From Amphibalanus amphitrite (Eukaryota; Arthropoda; Thecostraca; Balanomorpha; Balanidae), in NCBI RefSeq assembly GCF_019059575.1, contig NW_024883000.1, positions 62,001 through 126,000 on the forward strand: DNA of 64,000 nt, written 5' to 3'. The position numbers were made by a program, and so were the translations under genes. Below are positions 47,341 to 59,385 of this stretch, in pieces. How positions within the stretch are numbered: the stretch's first letter is position 1; every line of letters begins with the position of its first letter. The notes under the pieces are model-generated. The model searched no databases. It had not been told where the DNA came from and saw only the letters and a list, made by a program, of their open reading frames with translations.

Positions 47341-47608
47341 TGGGGACCCGCAGTTGCTACTGTACAGCGACCCTGAGTAAATTGTCTCAGCACCCTCACA
47401 GTGAACAAAGATAAGCTGTCAGAGGGCATGCACAGAAAACCTCAGCTGCTCTTGTATAGGGACCGGCAGTCGATATCAATGTTATCAGTTGTTACTGGAC
47501 AGGATCACAGGACAGACGGCTAGAGTTGGGGTTCGTGTACAGTAGCAACTCTCCGTCGGCGCCTTTGATGTAAGCGACCACGGCTGGCCACCTAGCGGCG
47601 GAGTGTAC
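47341..47608. mobile_element. TA MITE with right end overwritten
   Basis: Begins TGGGGACCCGCAGTTGCTAC after TA and is the inverted relative of 63200-63412. Its right TIR reads ...GTACAGTAGCAACT and then, instead of GCGGGTCCCTG, switches to a 61-bp copy of sequence from 46866-46926. Confidence 0.85.
47545..47605 (+). repeat. 61-bp exact duplicate of 46866-46926
   Basis: GCAACTCTCCGTCGGCGCCT and the following 41 bases are identical at the two sites, 679 bp apart in the same orientation. The join falls on GCAACT, which is common to the MITE TIR and the donor, and TGTAC continues afterwards, suggesting templated repair. Confidence 0.93.
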
Positions 47609-47904
47609 TAAATCCCGTACCTACTTGGGAGGCTGGTCGGCCCGTCCATTCGGACGGGCTCAGCCCGGCGGGCGGCGACTCACTAGAGTGCCTGCCAAGA
47701 CCAATGTCTCCCCCTAATTCTAATCATCATAGGCGGCGGAACGGGGGGGGAGAGTACCGTACCCCCTTTGATTTTGGCATTTTAACATTAGCCCCATGGG
47801 CGTTGCATGGAAAGAATGGGATCAAAAGTCGGAAGTTCCCCTGAATTGAAGTTGTCCCACCGCCACTGCCTATCATCGTTCCGGCTCTGAACTGGTTTTG
47901 GGAG

Positions 47905-48149
47905 CAGGGCTGCGGAGCAGGGCTGCAGAGTCCGGAGTCGGTCGGAGTCGACAGTTCTGACCGGGGCCGGAGTCGGAGTCGATTTTGCGAACCGGAGTCT
48001 AGCCGCCGAAAATCCATCGACTCCGCAGACCTGGCAAGGCTGCAGAGTCGGAGTCGAAGTTGAAGTCGGTCGGAGTCGACAGATCTGCCCGGAGTGGGAG
48101 TAGAAGTGGGAGTCGGAGTCATCGAAAATCCATCGACTCTGCAGCCCTG
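47905..48149. mobile_element. CAGGGCTGCGGAG element, composite
   Basis: CAGGGCTGCGGAG at 47905 is followed 13 bp later by a second start, and the right end reads CTCTGCAGCCCTG. GGAGTCGG hexamer-type repeats fill both halves. Flanks show no 8-bp match. Confidence 0.7.
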
Positions 48150-48479
48150 CTAAGTTTCATCTTCCAGTGAAAATCGTCTGGCACTGACGGCGTTGCGAAG
48201 TTGCAGCACTGAACTATTTTAGGACCGTGCAGCAGGGACCGCGGATTCAAATTCTCGTAGGGTGTGCAAGATGTAGCGATTGGGCCCCCCATCTCACGCC
48301 GGGCCCCTTCCTAAAAGTCAGCGCCGCCACTGCTCCGGAATAAGCCGGTTCTAAGGAAGCGGGGCGGGAAAACCTTCAAAATTGACTGTCGTTAGATGAC
48401 TGAGCGAGCATCTTACGGCCAGGAGATGCATGAGCAGAGTAAATGCACATTGACATGCATACATGCAACGTGATCCAAA

Positions 48480-50030
48480 TCGATCTCCGATTTTCCCAAG
48501 CAGGCCCCTAAAGGCTTACAGTGACCTTCAAGGGCCCCTACGGGCCTCAGAGAGCCCTTTGCACAGTTGATGTTGGCACACTTCTTTTTATCATGGATTA
48601 CATGAATTAGTTTAAAAATAAAACACGGCCGGCGGGAAGTTTGGGCCCATCGATTTGGCCCCTATGACCTATGGGGGTCTGGCCTCCGGCCCCCTTAGCT
48701 TCCCCATTGCTCTACGGCCCACACGCTGGCTTTGGGGCCCCATAAAGGCCGCACGCCAGCTCCTGAGACCCAACGCCGGCAATTCTAAGGGTCACCGGCG
48801 CACCGCACACGGTCTTTGAAGGTCCCATAACGGCCTCTGGAATACCTCATGTACATAGAAATATGGATGCCCATTGCCCACGCCGTTTCTTGGGCCCCCA
48901 CACCGGGCTCTTTGACACCGTTCGCCGGCTCCATGGGGTACCAACTACCATACCAAGCTAGCTCGCATGGAGGTCCTCCACCTTCTCTTGGCGCCCGAGT
49001 AGCCTCGATGCCTGAATAGGGCCCCGAGACATCGACCTTGGCCAAAAAGCGTTCGTGTAGGCCCTCAGAAACTGGTGTGAGCCCAGAGATTACTGTGTGG
49101 GCTACTCAGGCACTTCTGTCGGGTCATCATGCATCGATTGGGTCCGAGCTAGTGAGGGTTATCAGAAGCATCCTTTAGCCCTGCGACTTCAGAGGTTGGT
49201 GTGAGATCCTAAAAAAGAAAGTGAGGGCACTCCGAGGCTTGCAAAGGGCTTTTCCTCGGAGGTCGGCCTTGGCCGAACGGCGTTCCTCGGTGTAGGGCGC
49301 TGAGATTACTGAATGGGACTCTCGAGTATTGGCATGGGGCCCTCAACTATCAGCACGGAGTCCTCAGGAGCCGGTAAGGGTTCCTCTGCGGCATGCATAA
49401 GCCATCCGATCTCAGAGGCCGGTGTGAGATCCTAAACAAGAGCTGAGTGCACTTAAAAACCTGCGTAGGGCCCTCAGAGATCAGCTTTGACCAGACGGCG
49501 GTCGTGGACGCCCTTAGAAACTGACGTAGGGGCCGCCTCAGTCGGTCGGCCCTCTCACATCAGCCTGGGGATCTCAGGAATCGGCCTGGGGCCCTCAAGA
49601 GCCGGTTAGGGCCCTCGGAAAGTGGCATTATACCCTGAGATAGCTGTGTAAGGCCCTCAGGTAACGGCTTGGGGCCCTCGGGCATCGGCCTGCGCCCTCG
49701 GGCATTGGCCAGAGGTCCTTGGATATCGGTCTGGGGCCCCTCAAGAGCCGGTTAGGGCCCTCAGAAACTGGCGTGGATCCCTGAGCTAGCCATGTAGGTA
49801 CTCAGACACCGGCGTGGGACCTTTAGACATCGACTTGGTGCCCTCGGGCATCGGCCTGGGCCCTCAAGAGCCGGTGGGAGCGCTAAAAATGGCGTGGGTG
49901 GGGTTCTGAGATAACCCCTGAGATAACACTAGAACCTGTTAACGCCTTCAGGCACCGGTGCGGGACCATCAGGCTCGCGCTGGGGCCCTCGAGAATCGGC
50001 TTGGGACACTCAAGCGCCAGGGCCGCATGG
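48480..50030. repeat. Degenerate GGCCCTC minisatellite
   Basis: About 1.5 kb of imperfect units of roughly 30-35 bp built around GGGCCCTC, ATCGGCCTGG and AGCCGGTTAGG. CTCAAGAGCCGGTTAGGGCC recurs near 49594 and 49742. Divergence is high, so the array is old. Confidence 0.85.
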
Positions 50031-50088
50031 GCCCCCACAACGAACTGTGGGTGTGCAAAAATAGGTGTTTGCACACCCTCAGGATTTT

Positions 50089-50112
50089 CAGGGTGTGCAA
50101 TTGCACACCCTG
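50089..50112. repeat. Perfect 24-bp palindrome
   Basis: CAGGGTGTGCAA followed by its exact complement. GGGTGTGCAA and TTTGCACACCC also form a second, looser hairpin just upstream (50050-50078). It lies about 23 bp inside the right end of the hAT. Confidence 0.95.
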
Positions 50113-50602
50113 CCCCCCGGAATCCGCGGTCCCTGCCGTGCAGAACGGCAGAGGTTTACGTATGACGTCATAGGTCAGTGATCTGACCCGACCTGAAAAT
50201 GTGGCTGATTTCACAAAATCCGGCTTGAATCAAAGGCCTGGTGTTCCAAGTTTCAGCTCTTTATCCCCAGCGCCATACGATCAATCGCGAAAAAAACCGT
50301 CAGGGTGGGGCGACGCCTGAGTGACCCGCCCCCTCCCCGTCGGCCCCTCCCCGTGTTAAAGTTAAATCCTTCTCAACTCATAAAGATTATGAAAAACAGT
50401 GCGGTTATCCTTTATCAGTTGAACTTAGAAGATAAACTGCTCAAAAACCACCCAACCACCCCGTCCCATCATTGGAACGCATAGCCGCCAAACACTGGCG
50501 TCCTGGGCGTCCTATCTGGAGTTGGCGCATGCGCACTGCGATATTTGGTCGCGAATCGAGGGAGAGTTGCCAATCCAGTAAATACTTCATCCATGCCTGA
50601 GG

Positions 50603-52611
50603 GGTGCGTAATACCGAGCACTGACCACCGATGCTACCGCCCCCTCAAGGACGGTCCGGCTACCACCGCTGCCGACACCAGCGCTCGGCCAGATTTCACC
50701 TGACCCACTTGGTGACGCGCGCGCTGCCGAGCGAGCTGTCGAGCGCCGCGCCGCGGCCGGTCAGCAGCGCTCCGTCGAAAGAGAAACCCGTGAGCGGCCG
50801 GCGGCGCGCCGGCGGCCCGCGCACCGAAGGTGAAGGTCCGACGTCGGAGACGGCGGCCAGTCGTCGCGCCGAGGCCGGGGCGCACTGTGCTCGTGTGGTC
50901 ACGTGAAGCGAGCTGCGAGACACGCACAGACGGACATCCCGAGGAGCAGCGGTCACTGAGGAGCTGCGCACAGGTCGGCGGACACCAGGTGAGGCTGCAC
51001 TGCCGTCGGCGCTGGTCGGGCCGGTGAAATCTCGGACAGGCCGTTGCCCGGGCTGCGCCCACCGCCGCTGCACTGCAGACACGCTGCAGGTAGGATGAGT
51101 GGGAGGGAGCCGGGTCGGGTCATCACAGAGAGATCATAGGGCTCTCCTTGGAGATATTACTATGGTATATTTCCAAGGCACCGTCGCGTCGGAAGGCCCG
51201 TTGGAAATCGGAACTTCACTTTTATAGCGATAATTGGCAACTCATCGGCACACTGTGCAAATAACTGCACATTTGTATCTTGTTGCAAGTTGACTTCCCT
51301 TGCATCACACTTTGGTGGTAAATACCTAGACGTGTGATAAAGTACCTACATACTGATACATACTATGGCAATCAGGGATCAACCCTTTTGCATGCCGATG
51401 GAGTTTATAGAGAGCGCCACCGGTTTCTCCCATGCCCTAAAGCAAGTCAGCTGATATATGACGTCACTAGAGATCATCCCATCTGCCCGTTTCGCGTTGG
51501 CTTGTCCGCTCGTCCAAACGTGGAGCACGTACTCAAAGGAACGTTAGCTGTTGTTGCCGAACAGTTTGCCAGGTCGTCGACATGATATCAAGAAACACAG
51601 CTTGATAGAAATTCTTGAGACGAGGTGTGTTGGCGTTACGAACATCCCAATTCAAGATGGGGACGAAAGTCCGACTGGTGAGATTCGAAAGCACAGCTCA
51701 ATATTCAACGAGCATGGCCATCGGCCATATCGTGCCACGTTCAGTGTTTAAACAAAACATTGCCTTCATTGCAGCAACAGTGGTACTCTGGTTTGGCGGT
51801 TAGTTTTTAGTGACCCCCATGACGTCATAGATATTATCAGAGGTCAGTGATTGCCTCAGAGGTAACACAAAGGGCACATACAGTGGCGAAACAGTGTTCA
51901 CTGGCCACTGTTCGACCCGCTCTGAAGGGAAGCGGGACTGCTTTATACAGGGTGCAACTGCAATCCAGAGACTGCCGTTACACTGCAGGTTCTGTTTAAT
52001 GTATTCCGCTTCTCCTGCTGCCAAATGCCGCCGAAATCGGGGTCTAATACAATGACGTCAGCATCGCACGAGTCAGCAGTGCAACAACCTTCGTTTACCT
52101 GCGCCTGGTGCACTGTGCAGCGTGAATACCATCGCTATGGGTTCCTGTTATCCGGAATATCACATCTTTCGTCATGCATTTCTTCTCATTTGGTCACGAA
52201 ACGAAATGTGGATTGTACCATTTGTCAGGATGACTGATATGAGGCAAGCGTCGCGACCCGGCGAACATTGTAGCAGAAAGTTGTGCTAAAAGGTGACAAT
52301 GGTTATTGACCAAATGCGACCGAATTTCATTACTTTCAACGAGCCAAGTCGATAAAGGACCTAATGTTTGCCCGTTTAGCCACGTCGATGAGCCCCTTAG
52401 CCCTTCATGTGCGTTTGTTTGATCTATTAGAGAAAGTTTGCCAAATCAGCAGCGCACCAGCGTATGCTGTTTCTAAGCTGTCATCATGATTCAGTGGAGC
52501 GGTTGAAAGAAGCTGCGCGCTGCCGGGTCCTAATGTAAATTGCAAATGATGATACGTCTAGAAGCAGAATCAATCACAAAAAGACAAGGAATAGGTATTA
52601 GGTAATGTAAC
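50603..52611 (+). promoter_or_regulatory. GC-rich candidate 5' exon at 50630-51089, rest unassigned
   Basis: 50630-51089 is CpG-rich and ends in CACGCTGCAG|GTAGGATG, a plausible splice donor at 51089/51090. No ATG-led frame with coding character crosses it. From 51090 to 52611 I see nothing beyond short open frames. Confidence 0.3.
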
Positions 52612-52922
52612 TTGACCAGCATAGGCGGCGGAACGATTTGAGACAAGGGGGGGCACCAGCTCAAGGAGCCAAACCTAGGGTACCCCCAAATCCTGTTTTC
52701 TCATCGGATTTAGGCCACTTATTTTTCGTCACAGCCCTGGCACGATAATTTTTTATTTTTTTTTTTTTTTACTAAACGAAAATGGCAGTTCACCACCGTA
52801 TGTGTGGTTAACTTTAAGCTGATCCTCAAGTACCTATGTGTTTGCCTCTTCCTTATTGTCGTTTGATAAATTAAATTTATCCTACATGTATCAAATTCCC
52901 AAGAAGCCATCGCAGTACTAAT

Positions 52923-53680
52923 CAGTGGCGAATCCCAGGGGGGATGTCACATGGGTCATGACTTAGGGCCTGGGGTCACCACATGCCTGCCAGGAGCACC
53001 ACAGGCCTGACAGCCGACAGGGGCACCACAGGCCTAGCAGGGGCACCACGGGCCTGTCAGTGGCACCACAGGCCTGTCAGGAGCACCATCGGCCTAGCAA
53101 AAGCACTACAGGTCTTCCAGGGGCACCACAGACTTGCCAGGGGCACCAGAGGCCTGCCAGGGGCACTATCGGCTTCGCAGGGGAACCACCGGCCTCGCAA
53201 GGGCACCATGGGCCTGTCAAGGGCACCACAAGCCTGTCGTTGGCACTTTAGAATTGTCAGGGGCACCACAAACCTGTCAAGGGCACCAGCGTTCTAACAG
53301 GGGCACCACAGGCTCGCCAGGGGCACCACAGATCTGCCAAGGCCCAGGGACACCACAGGTCTAGAAAGGACACCACAGGCCTGTCAGGGGCACCACGGGC
53401 CTGTCAGGGCCCATGGGCACCTAAGTCATGTCAGGGCCCACCATAGGCTTGTCAGGGGGCAGGGTAGGTAGGTACCAAAGTCTTTCCAGGGGCACCAGCG
53501 GCCTAGCAGGGGCACCAGTCATCACATGACTAACCAAAAATAAAGAAAATAAAAAACTGAAAATAGGGCACCACCAAAATTAAGTGGCCGAAATCCGTTG
53601 AGGTTTTAATTTTGGGTATAGGTAGGGGCACCACTTCGATTCATGATCCTCCCCTTGGAGTTTTCCCGAATCCGCCCCTG
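52923..53680. mobile_element. hAT-like element nested in 52620-53788
   Basis: Left CAGTGGCGAATCCCAGG, right complement CAGGGGCGGATTCGGG, flanked by identical GTACTAAT at 52915-52922 and 53681-53688. Most of it is a 20-bp minisatellite. Confidence 0.88.
52975..53520. repeat. 20-bp minisatellite
   Basis: More than twenty copies of AGGGGCACCACAGGCCTGTC with variable bases. Three forward frames stay open for 60-100 codons because of the repeat, not because of a gene. Confidence 0.95.
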
Positions 53681-53796
53681 GTACTAATGCATCAAATTTA
53701 AGGGGGGGCACCTTGCTATTGGTGCCCCCCTTGCAGAATTCAAGGGGGGGCACGGTGCCCCGGTGCCCCCCCCGTTCCGCCGCCTATGTTGACCAG

Positions 53797-56700
53797 CGCA
53801 TTAACTATCAATCCGGGAACAAATTATAGGCAGCCTTACGTTCCTGTAAACAAACATCCCTGGTCGGTGACAGAGCGACATCATGGGAAACCGAAGAGCG
53901 GCGAAATCCGAGAACTGAACAGACGAGTGCTCGATGCTAAGCATCACTGGCACTGCTCCTGTCGGCAGTCGATAGTCAGGATCGCTTGATGGAATACCAA
54001 CCGGGCGGCATATGAATTGCACATGATGGTAGGCCACTGCAATGATGGACAAGAAACTGGGTGGTTCAGTTTCGGTGATGTGAGTTCTTTCATCTCCATT
54101 TGCGCTAATGTGAGATGAAGTATATGCATTCTGCGACCATAAGCCACGTGACTAAGAAAGGAGAGCCGCGGGCCTGTTCGAGATCGAGATCAACTACTGC
54201 ATCGTTCAATGGCTGAAGAGCCTGAGGCACCAGAATCTCACAGATCCAAATCGCATCCCTGCCTCAACCCATGGATCGCATCCATCAACATCCCATCAGC
54301 TTCAGCGATCGCCTTCACCAGGCTCACGTGACACCGAGCTTGCCTTCAACAAGCCCATATCACCCCGATTATTCTATGTTAGGCTCACCTTCCTCCGTCT
54401 CGCCTCTGCCGGCTGCACCGTCCGTCGGTACCCCACGTGATCGCCAGCGGCGCTGACAGGAAGGCCCGGTGACTGTCACGAGTCGGCCAGTGGCGCGCTG
54501 CGGCCCCAACTCCTGCCGCGGGGCAGAGAAATCGCGTCCGCTGAGACCGCTCCCCGGCACCGGCCAGCCTGGCGGTGCCGCAGGCTCTGACGCAACGGGA
54601 CGGCGACGGGGCGCGGAGAAATCCAGCGAGTCGCGCACCGCGCCGCTGAGGAGTCTGTCACTGCAGCAATGTTTGATAGCCCTGGGGGTGATGGTCAGAT
54701 GGTCACTGAACAGTTGCATGGGCTGGGAGTCCAGGTCAGACAGGAAAGGTTGTGGAGGATGCTCCAGGTGGGTTCAGCTCTATTGACAGAAGAGAGAAGC
54801 TGGCAAAAGAAACAGGAGGTGTGCTTGGTATTGTCATGCGCTGGGTCTTGGTGTCAAGGGGCAATTGATCTATTGGTGTCGAGGACGCGTGACGGTAAAT
54901 CCTTACCTACAACACAAGACACAGCGTCTAAGCTGAGCATGTGATACACAGTCCGTAAAACATGAGGCGTTGCATCCCATTGAAAAAGTGGCACTTGCAC
55001 AGGATGACTTGCATCGCGAATAGGAGTCCGAAACCTGCATCGGATGAAGTACTTAGTGTGAAAAGGTGTGAAGTGATGGTATAAAATATAACCATCGCAA
55101 AGTAAAGCACCCGTTCCTCCGGCTGCGACTTCCTGTGTTTCCTTTGTGATGTGTTCACCGCGCCCAGTCCCGCGCCGACCCGCCAGCGCCGACATAGCCC
55201 ATGTTTTGCTGTGTGCCCCCAGTGGGCTAGCCTGGTACCGCCTCTCATTGTATGGGCGGCTGGTCAGGACTCACTTTCGCCGTTGAATGGAGGCTTATTT
55301 GAGTGGAACTGTACGACTAGAAAGCATATAATTCGTACATTTAAATTACCAGGCATGCAAGCACCAAATACCGCAGGGTTGGCGCGATAAGGCCTTTAGT
55401 GGTTACCGTTGCTTGGCATGCTCGTTTCACGATTATGTAAGGCTAGGGCTATTTTTGTGCATGATGCATGGTTTGTGAGTCATGGTCTATGATCTGGTAT
55501 TTCCATGATACATGATATACATCCTCAAGGATCTACCCGTTCACAGCCAATTTATAAAAAAAAAACTTGATTTACCTTGTCCGGGATGGCGGTTTCAACG
55601 TCCAGACACCTTTAGAACCAGGCTGGGGACCCCAAAGGGGTCGGCCACCTCCGCGGTGACAGGTTGAGATGCTCGGTGACCTACACCAACCGGAAAATCC
55701 CGTTTCAACGGGATGGGCTGAGGGAGGGGTCATTGCGGCGCATCATTCGGTGGTTGGTAAAGCATGATGTCATCATGTCGATGTCTTCACCTGCAGCTTC
55801 ATGATGATGTTTGAATTCGTTGCCTACAAGTATGATCAAAAGTCACAACAAAGGTACGACTTAAACGTGAGCTCCAAGCTATGTCAGGCTCCTTGTGTAG
55901 CTCAAAGTCCAGCCCTTATGATCATTCCATTGTCTGAACTACTGTGTAAAGTGGGATCAAGACTATACCTATTACAACAAGAGATGCGAGGAACGGTCGG
56001 TGCCGTGCGGAATGATTTATCGCGTTGATTTTTGTGTCAGACGCAATATGCACTATTCAAAGCACACCAAAACTCGAGGCCTCACAAGCAACATCGCCAT
56101 GCATCTTCTGGGACAGCGCTAAAGGTCCACAACAGCATCAACACCAATTTCGAGCCACCGCACTGTGAGGGCAGCGTGAAACACAGAATGGCGTCTGTAG
56201 ACCATTCGCCTTCCATCTGATCATCAACGACCGCGTCTCTAATGAGCTGTGGGAAGCGAAAGTGGCCGGTGTCGTCACCTCCGGCCGGCAGGAAGAGGCC
56301 GCTATTGGTCAGTCCCGGAAAAGGCCGGTCAGGTCGGGACAGTCTGACCAGTACCGCACGGGGGACAGGGTGCTCTGAAGGTCAGCACACGCGCGCGCGC
56401 GCCGCAAACGAAAGTGAAACTGCGCGCACAAAAAGTCGGCGGCGGCACTGCCGGCGGCGCCCCTGTGCGTGGGTACGAGGTCAGCACTGCTGGGACGAAC
56501 CTCTGACACGCGCCACTTTCCCTCGTAATGGACACCCTGTGACACCGCGGCCCGGGCAGCGGCAATGGTTGGGGAGACGAGACACCCATCTGAGCTCCTT
56601 GTGGAGATACATAGATGGGTGGGTGAGTATTGCCAATGACTTACGGGATGGCACACAACTGCTATGCTTGTATTGGTGTCAAGGAACGGGATATTTGCTA

Positions 56701-57939
56701 CAATGGCTAGTGAAAACCATATTTATCCATGATGTTAATATGTTTCGTCAATCAACTTCAATCCTGATGTTTTTTTCCATTGTTCAGAAATCGTCCGTGT
56801 GAACACAAAAGGCTTGCTTCCGGTTTGCCTCAAACCAGTTTCGATCACATCACATCACAAATGTCACGCATTCGTATTTTTCACAAGTTACGTCAGACAC
56901 ACCCCTTTGCGTGAGTGAGCGCACGCCGTGAGCGGGCAGCGCGCACTGCTTCCTCGCGCACGAACGGGCGCGCGTGTCACCCCAATCATATTTGGAAAGT
57001 GCCCGGCCGCTTCCGGTAACCTTTCATCCCGCGGTGCCAGTTGAGTGCGTCCACCCTGAGCAGAGTGCACGCGGCTGCCCGCCACTGGCACCGTCGTGAG
57101 CCCAGACGGCGTGACGCCAGCAGCGGCGACCCGTCTCGTCCCGCCGCCCTCCGCTGACAGAGTGCGTCCCGTTACCATGGTAACCAGCCCATCCGGCCGG
57201 CTTTGGGTCGTCCCAGATAATCATGGATCACATAAACAAATGAGGGAATTGGTCAACTGTCGGACAAGCCTGTTATTTAGGTACACAGAACACACACAAA
57301 GTGTATCCATCACTCCCGTGCTTTTGACATTTTGTCCGTTGAAAATCATCCTCTGTGAATGGTATTTTGGCTTATCATGTATGCAATGAGCGTGGGGCAA
57401 TTGACGAGGCCTGATGGATTTCCTGGTATGTTGCATTTACAAACAGTGGAAAGTAACCAGTTCAGATATACACATCAGGACCGCTCACCGGGCCCGTTGT
57501 TGGTTGGGGGGATGGGCCAATGCTGATTACGGCAAGACCCGTGACCGGCAGTGTGCTCCCAGTGCGGCAATCGTTACTCAACAAACCCCAACAATACTCA
57601 TCCTCGTTAGAAGTCTGGCTATTAGCACCGCGGTCTTTCAAAACAACTTTTTTAATAAGTGTACCAGAACCAGAATAACCACGTAAGCATAATCATGCAG
57701 ATGCACAAAGGATGAGCATTTGACATGCATGCTCCTGCTTATTTGGTAAGATAAAAGGACAAAAATAAGCAAAAGAGCAAAGTACAAAAGCAACTGGGGC
57801 CTGCGGCTTCCACCCGACCACATTCGCACATCTCCGCATAAGCACCACGGAAAGAATGCAAACTTTTCGGCATAGTAACAGACCTTCCAAACAGTATCGT
57901 TAGGAATATGAGCCTTCCAAGATCAGGCAAAAGGAGTCA
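53797..57939. other. No gene recognised; several GC-rich blocks
   Basis: CpG-rich blocks lie at about 54420-54660, 56240-56600 and 56900-57200 (for example GCGCGCGCGCCGC near 56391). They have no recognisable exon on either strand. Intervening DNA is ordinary AT-balanced sequence without paired transposon ends. Confidence 0.4.
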
Positions 57940-58809
57940 AGGAGATCCAACACTGTCGGGTCTGAGTTCCCGGTCTGAATGCAGCTACCAGCGCCAGTTA
58001 TCGGCTCCTCGTGCCGTCGTCTCTGCACCCACCGGCGTTCGTCAGCGACGGTGCTCCCCGCGCCGTATCCGTGGCGGCCGGTGCGGTGTTAGCGGCCAAG
58101 TCTCCGCCGCAGTCTCCGGCAGCCCAGCGGCGCACGGACGGACATCCTGCCCCAGAGCCACCGACACGGCTGACCTGTTGACACGGTCACCTGCCCCGGC
58201 CGTGACCGAGGCGGCGGGCCGCCCCACCGTCCACCCCCGGCGCACAATAGCCCTCCAGGGAAGGTCAGCGGGGTCCTATTCTCCCCGGTAATCTATCCGG
58301 ATATCGCCCTCAGCAGCCGCCCCCGTCGCCCCCGTCCGTCGCCGTCGGTGTCAAGGTGGGACGAAACAAAGGTGCTCCGATGCAGGCCGGTGGCCGACCA
58401 TGACGTCACGGGGTGGCAGCAGACGCCCAGAGGCGGGTGGCTCCTTTCAGCACCGGCGTCACGGGCCGCTGCCGCCGATGGACGCGCTGCGCCGTTGCGA
58501 AAACGGACGTCAGGCCGGAGGTCGGCAGCGCGCGGTCGCAGAGGGCCGAACGGTGTCAGACGCGCCTCGTCCGGCGGTGAGGGTGGGGTGACGCACGGCG
58601 GTCGCGGCGGCTCGCAGTGGTGTGCGAGACAGCGCTGGTGCAATAGTCGGGTGTGAGAAGGAGTGCAGGGTGTCAGGCGCCTCTGAAGGGACCGGAGAAG
58701 AGGGACGGTCACCGACGAGTGTGAATCTGAAGAGGCGGCTCTCCGCGCGGGATTTTAGCAGCCGCGCAGAGAAGCGGTCCGGGACTGAGTGAGACACAGA
58801 AAGACCAGG
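57940..58809 (+). promoter_or_regulatory. GC/CpG-rich candidate promoter or 5' exon
   Basis: About 850 bp with very high GC and many CpG, ending in ACACAGAAAGACCAG|GTACGGACC, a possible donor at 58809. It lies about 580 bp upstream of the coding exon at 59386, which begins with a splice acceptor and therefore needs an upstream non-coding exon. That position makes it the best candidate; transcript data would be needed. Confidence 0.4.
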
Positions 58810-59385
58810 TACGGACCGGAACAGTGATTCTATAGTAGGTTCTGCTATATCAAATCAGTCCTGGATATCTCAGTCAAGAGCAATTTCTCCAAGGGCGTTG
58901 GAATCCGACAACAATGTATTTATCTGCCATCGGTTTTTTTCGCATGCATAACATCATGCTCGTCATGTTCTTTCCAGCTTATCAACAAGAAGCTTCCTGC
59001 AACAAAAGCCATAATAAAATGCCTCTAGAAGATTTCACTCAGACATTATCCCTTACATTTCTTCTCCCGTCGAACTTATCTGGGTTTAGACGGTTGGAAA
59101 CCACATGGGTGGAACCTGTTAATCTTTCCCCTTGAGTTATCGGACTTCTTCACTTGATTCAACAACGTGCTGATAAGATCTTTTAGGTAGGTATAATGTT
59201 TTTTTTTTTGTATATCCATGCATCCCCTTGTCGTACACCAACTCGTTTGACTTTGCAACACGTCGTCAGCCAGTTGATAAAGGTGTCTGGTGCGCCATGC
59301 GGCTTACACCACTTCTCGCCCTGTCCGTATTTACCGTGTGTCCCCCACCGCCACTGACCCCGGCTGACCGTGCTCTCTGTTGCAG

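Larger units (their letters stand above)
47203..47720 (-). repeat. Dispersed repeat R1, copy 2, split by a MITE
   Basis: 47203-47338 and 47609-47720 together align with the complement of 23806-24062. The gap is occupied by the TA MITE at 47341-47608. Confidence 0.75.
48233..50135. mobile_element. hAT-like element with minisatellite interior
   Basis: Left CAGGGACCGCGGATTC; right complement CAGGGACCGCGGATTC, identical, with CCGTGCAG flanking both sides (48225-48232, 50136-50143). Near the right end is a perfect 24-bp palindrome. Nearly the whole interior is the minisatellite at 48480-50030. Confidence 0.9.
46841..50595. mobile_element. Second TIR element with 7-bp duplication
   Basis: Left CATGGATTAGAGATTTCCTG then GATCGGCAACTCTCC; right complement CATGGATGAAGTATTTACTG then GATTGGCAACTCTCC. 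CCTGAGG flanks both ends (46834-46840, 50596-50602). The left terminus matches the element at 7537. Enclosed are repeat R1 (47203-47720), a TA MITE, a CAGGGCTGCGGAG element and the hAT at 48233-50135. No transposase seen. Confidence 0.8.
52620..53788. mobile_element. hAT-like element with CATAGGCGGCGGAACG ends
   Basis: Left CATAGGCGGCGGAACG and right CGTTCCGCCGCCTATG are exact complements, with TTGACCAG on both sides (52612-52619, 53789-53796). G7-CAC / GTG-C-type stems occur near the right end (53702-53732, 53744-53772). It hosts another hAT at 52923. A left segment (52683-52735) resembles, inverted, parts of 31960-32000 and 60057-60100. Confidence 0.9.

Noticed and set aside
47728..47872. 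Another hAT MITE with CATAGGCGGCGG ends
   Set aside because: A left end like 52620 is visible, but the right end (CCGCCACTG) belongs to a different type and the flanks do not match.
52983..53364. Tandem-repeat protein with Gly-Ala-Pro units
   Set aside because: 20-bp minisatellite in a hAT-like element; three frames are open in parallel.
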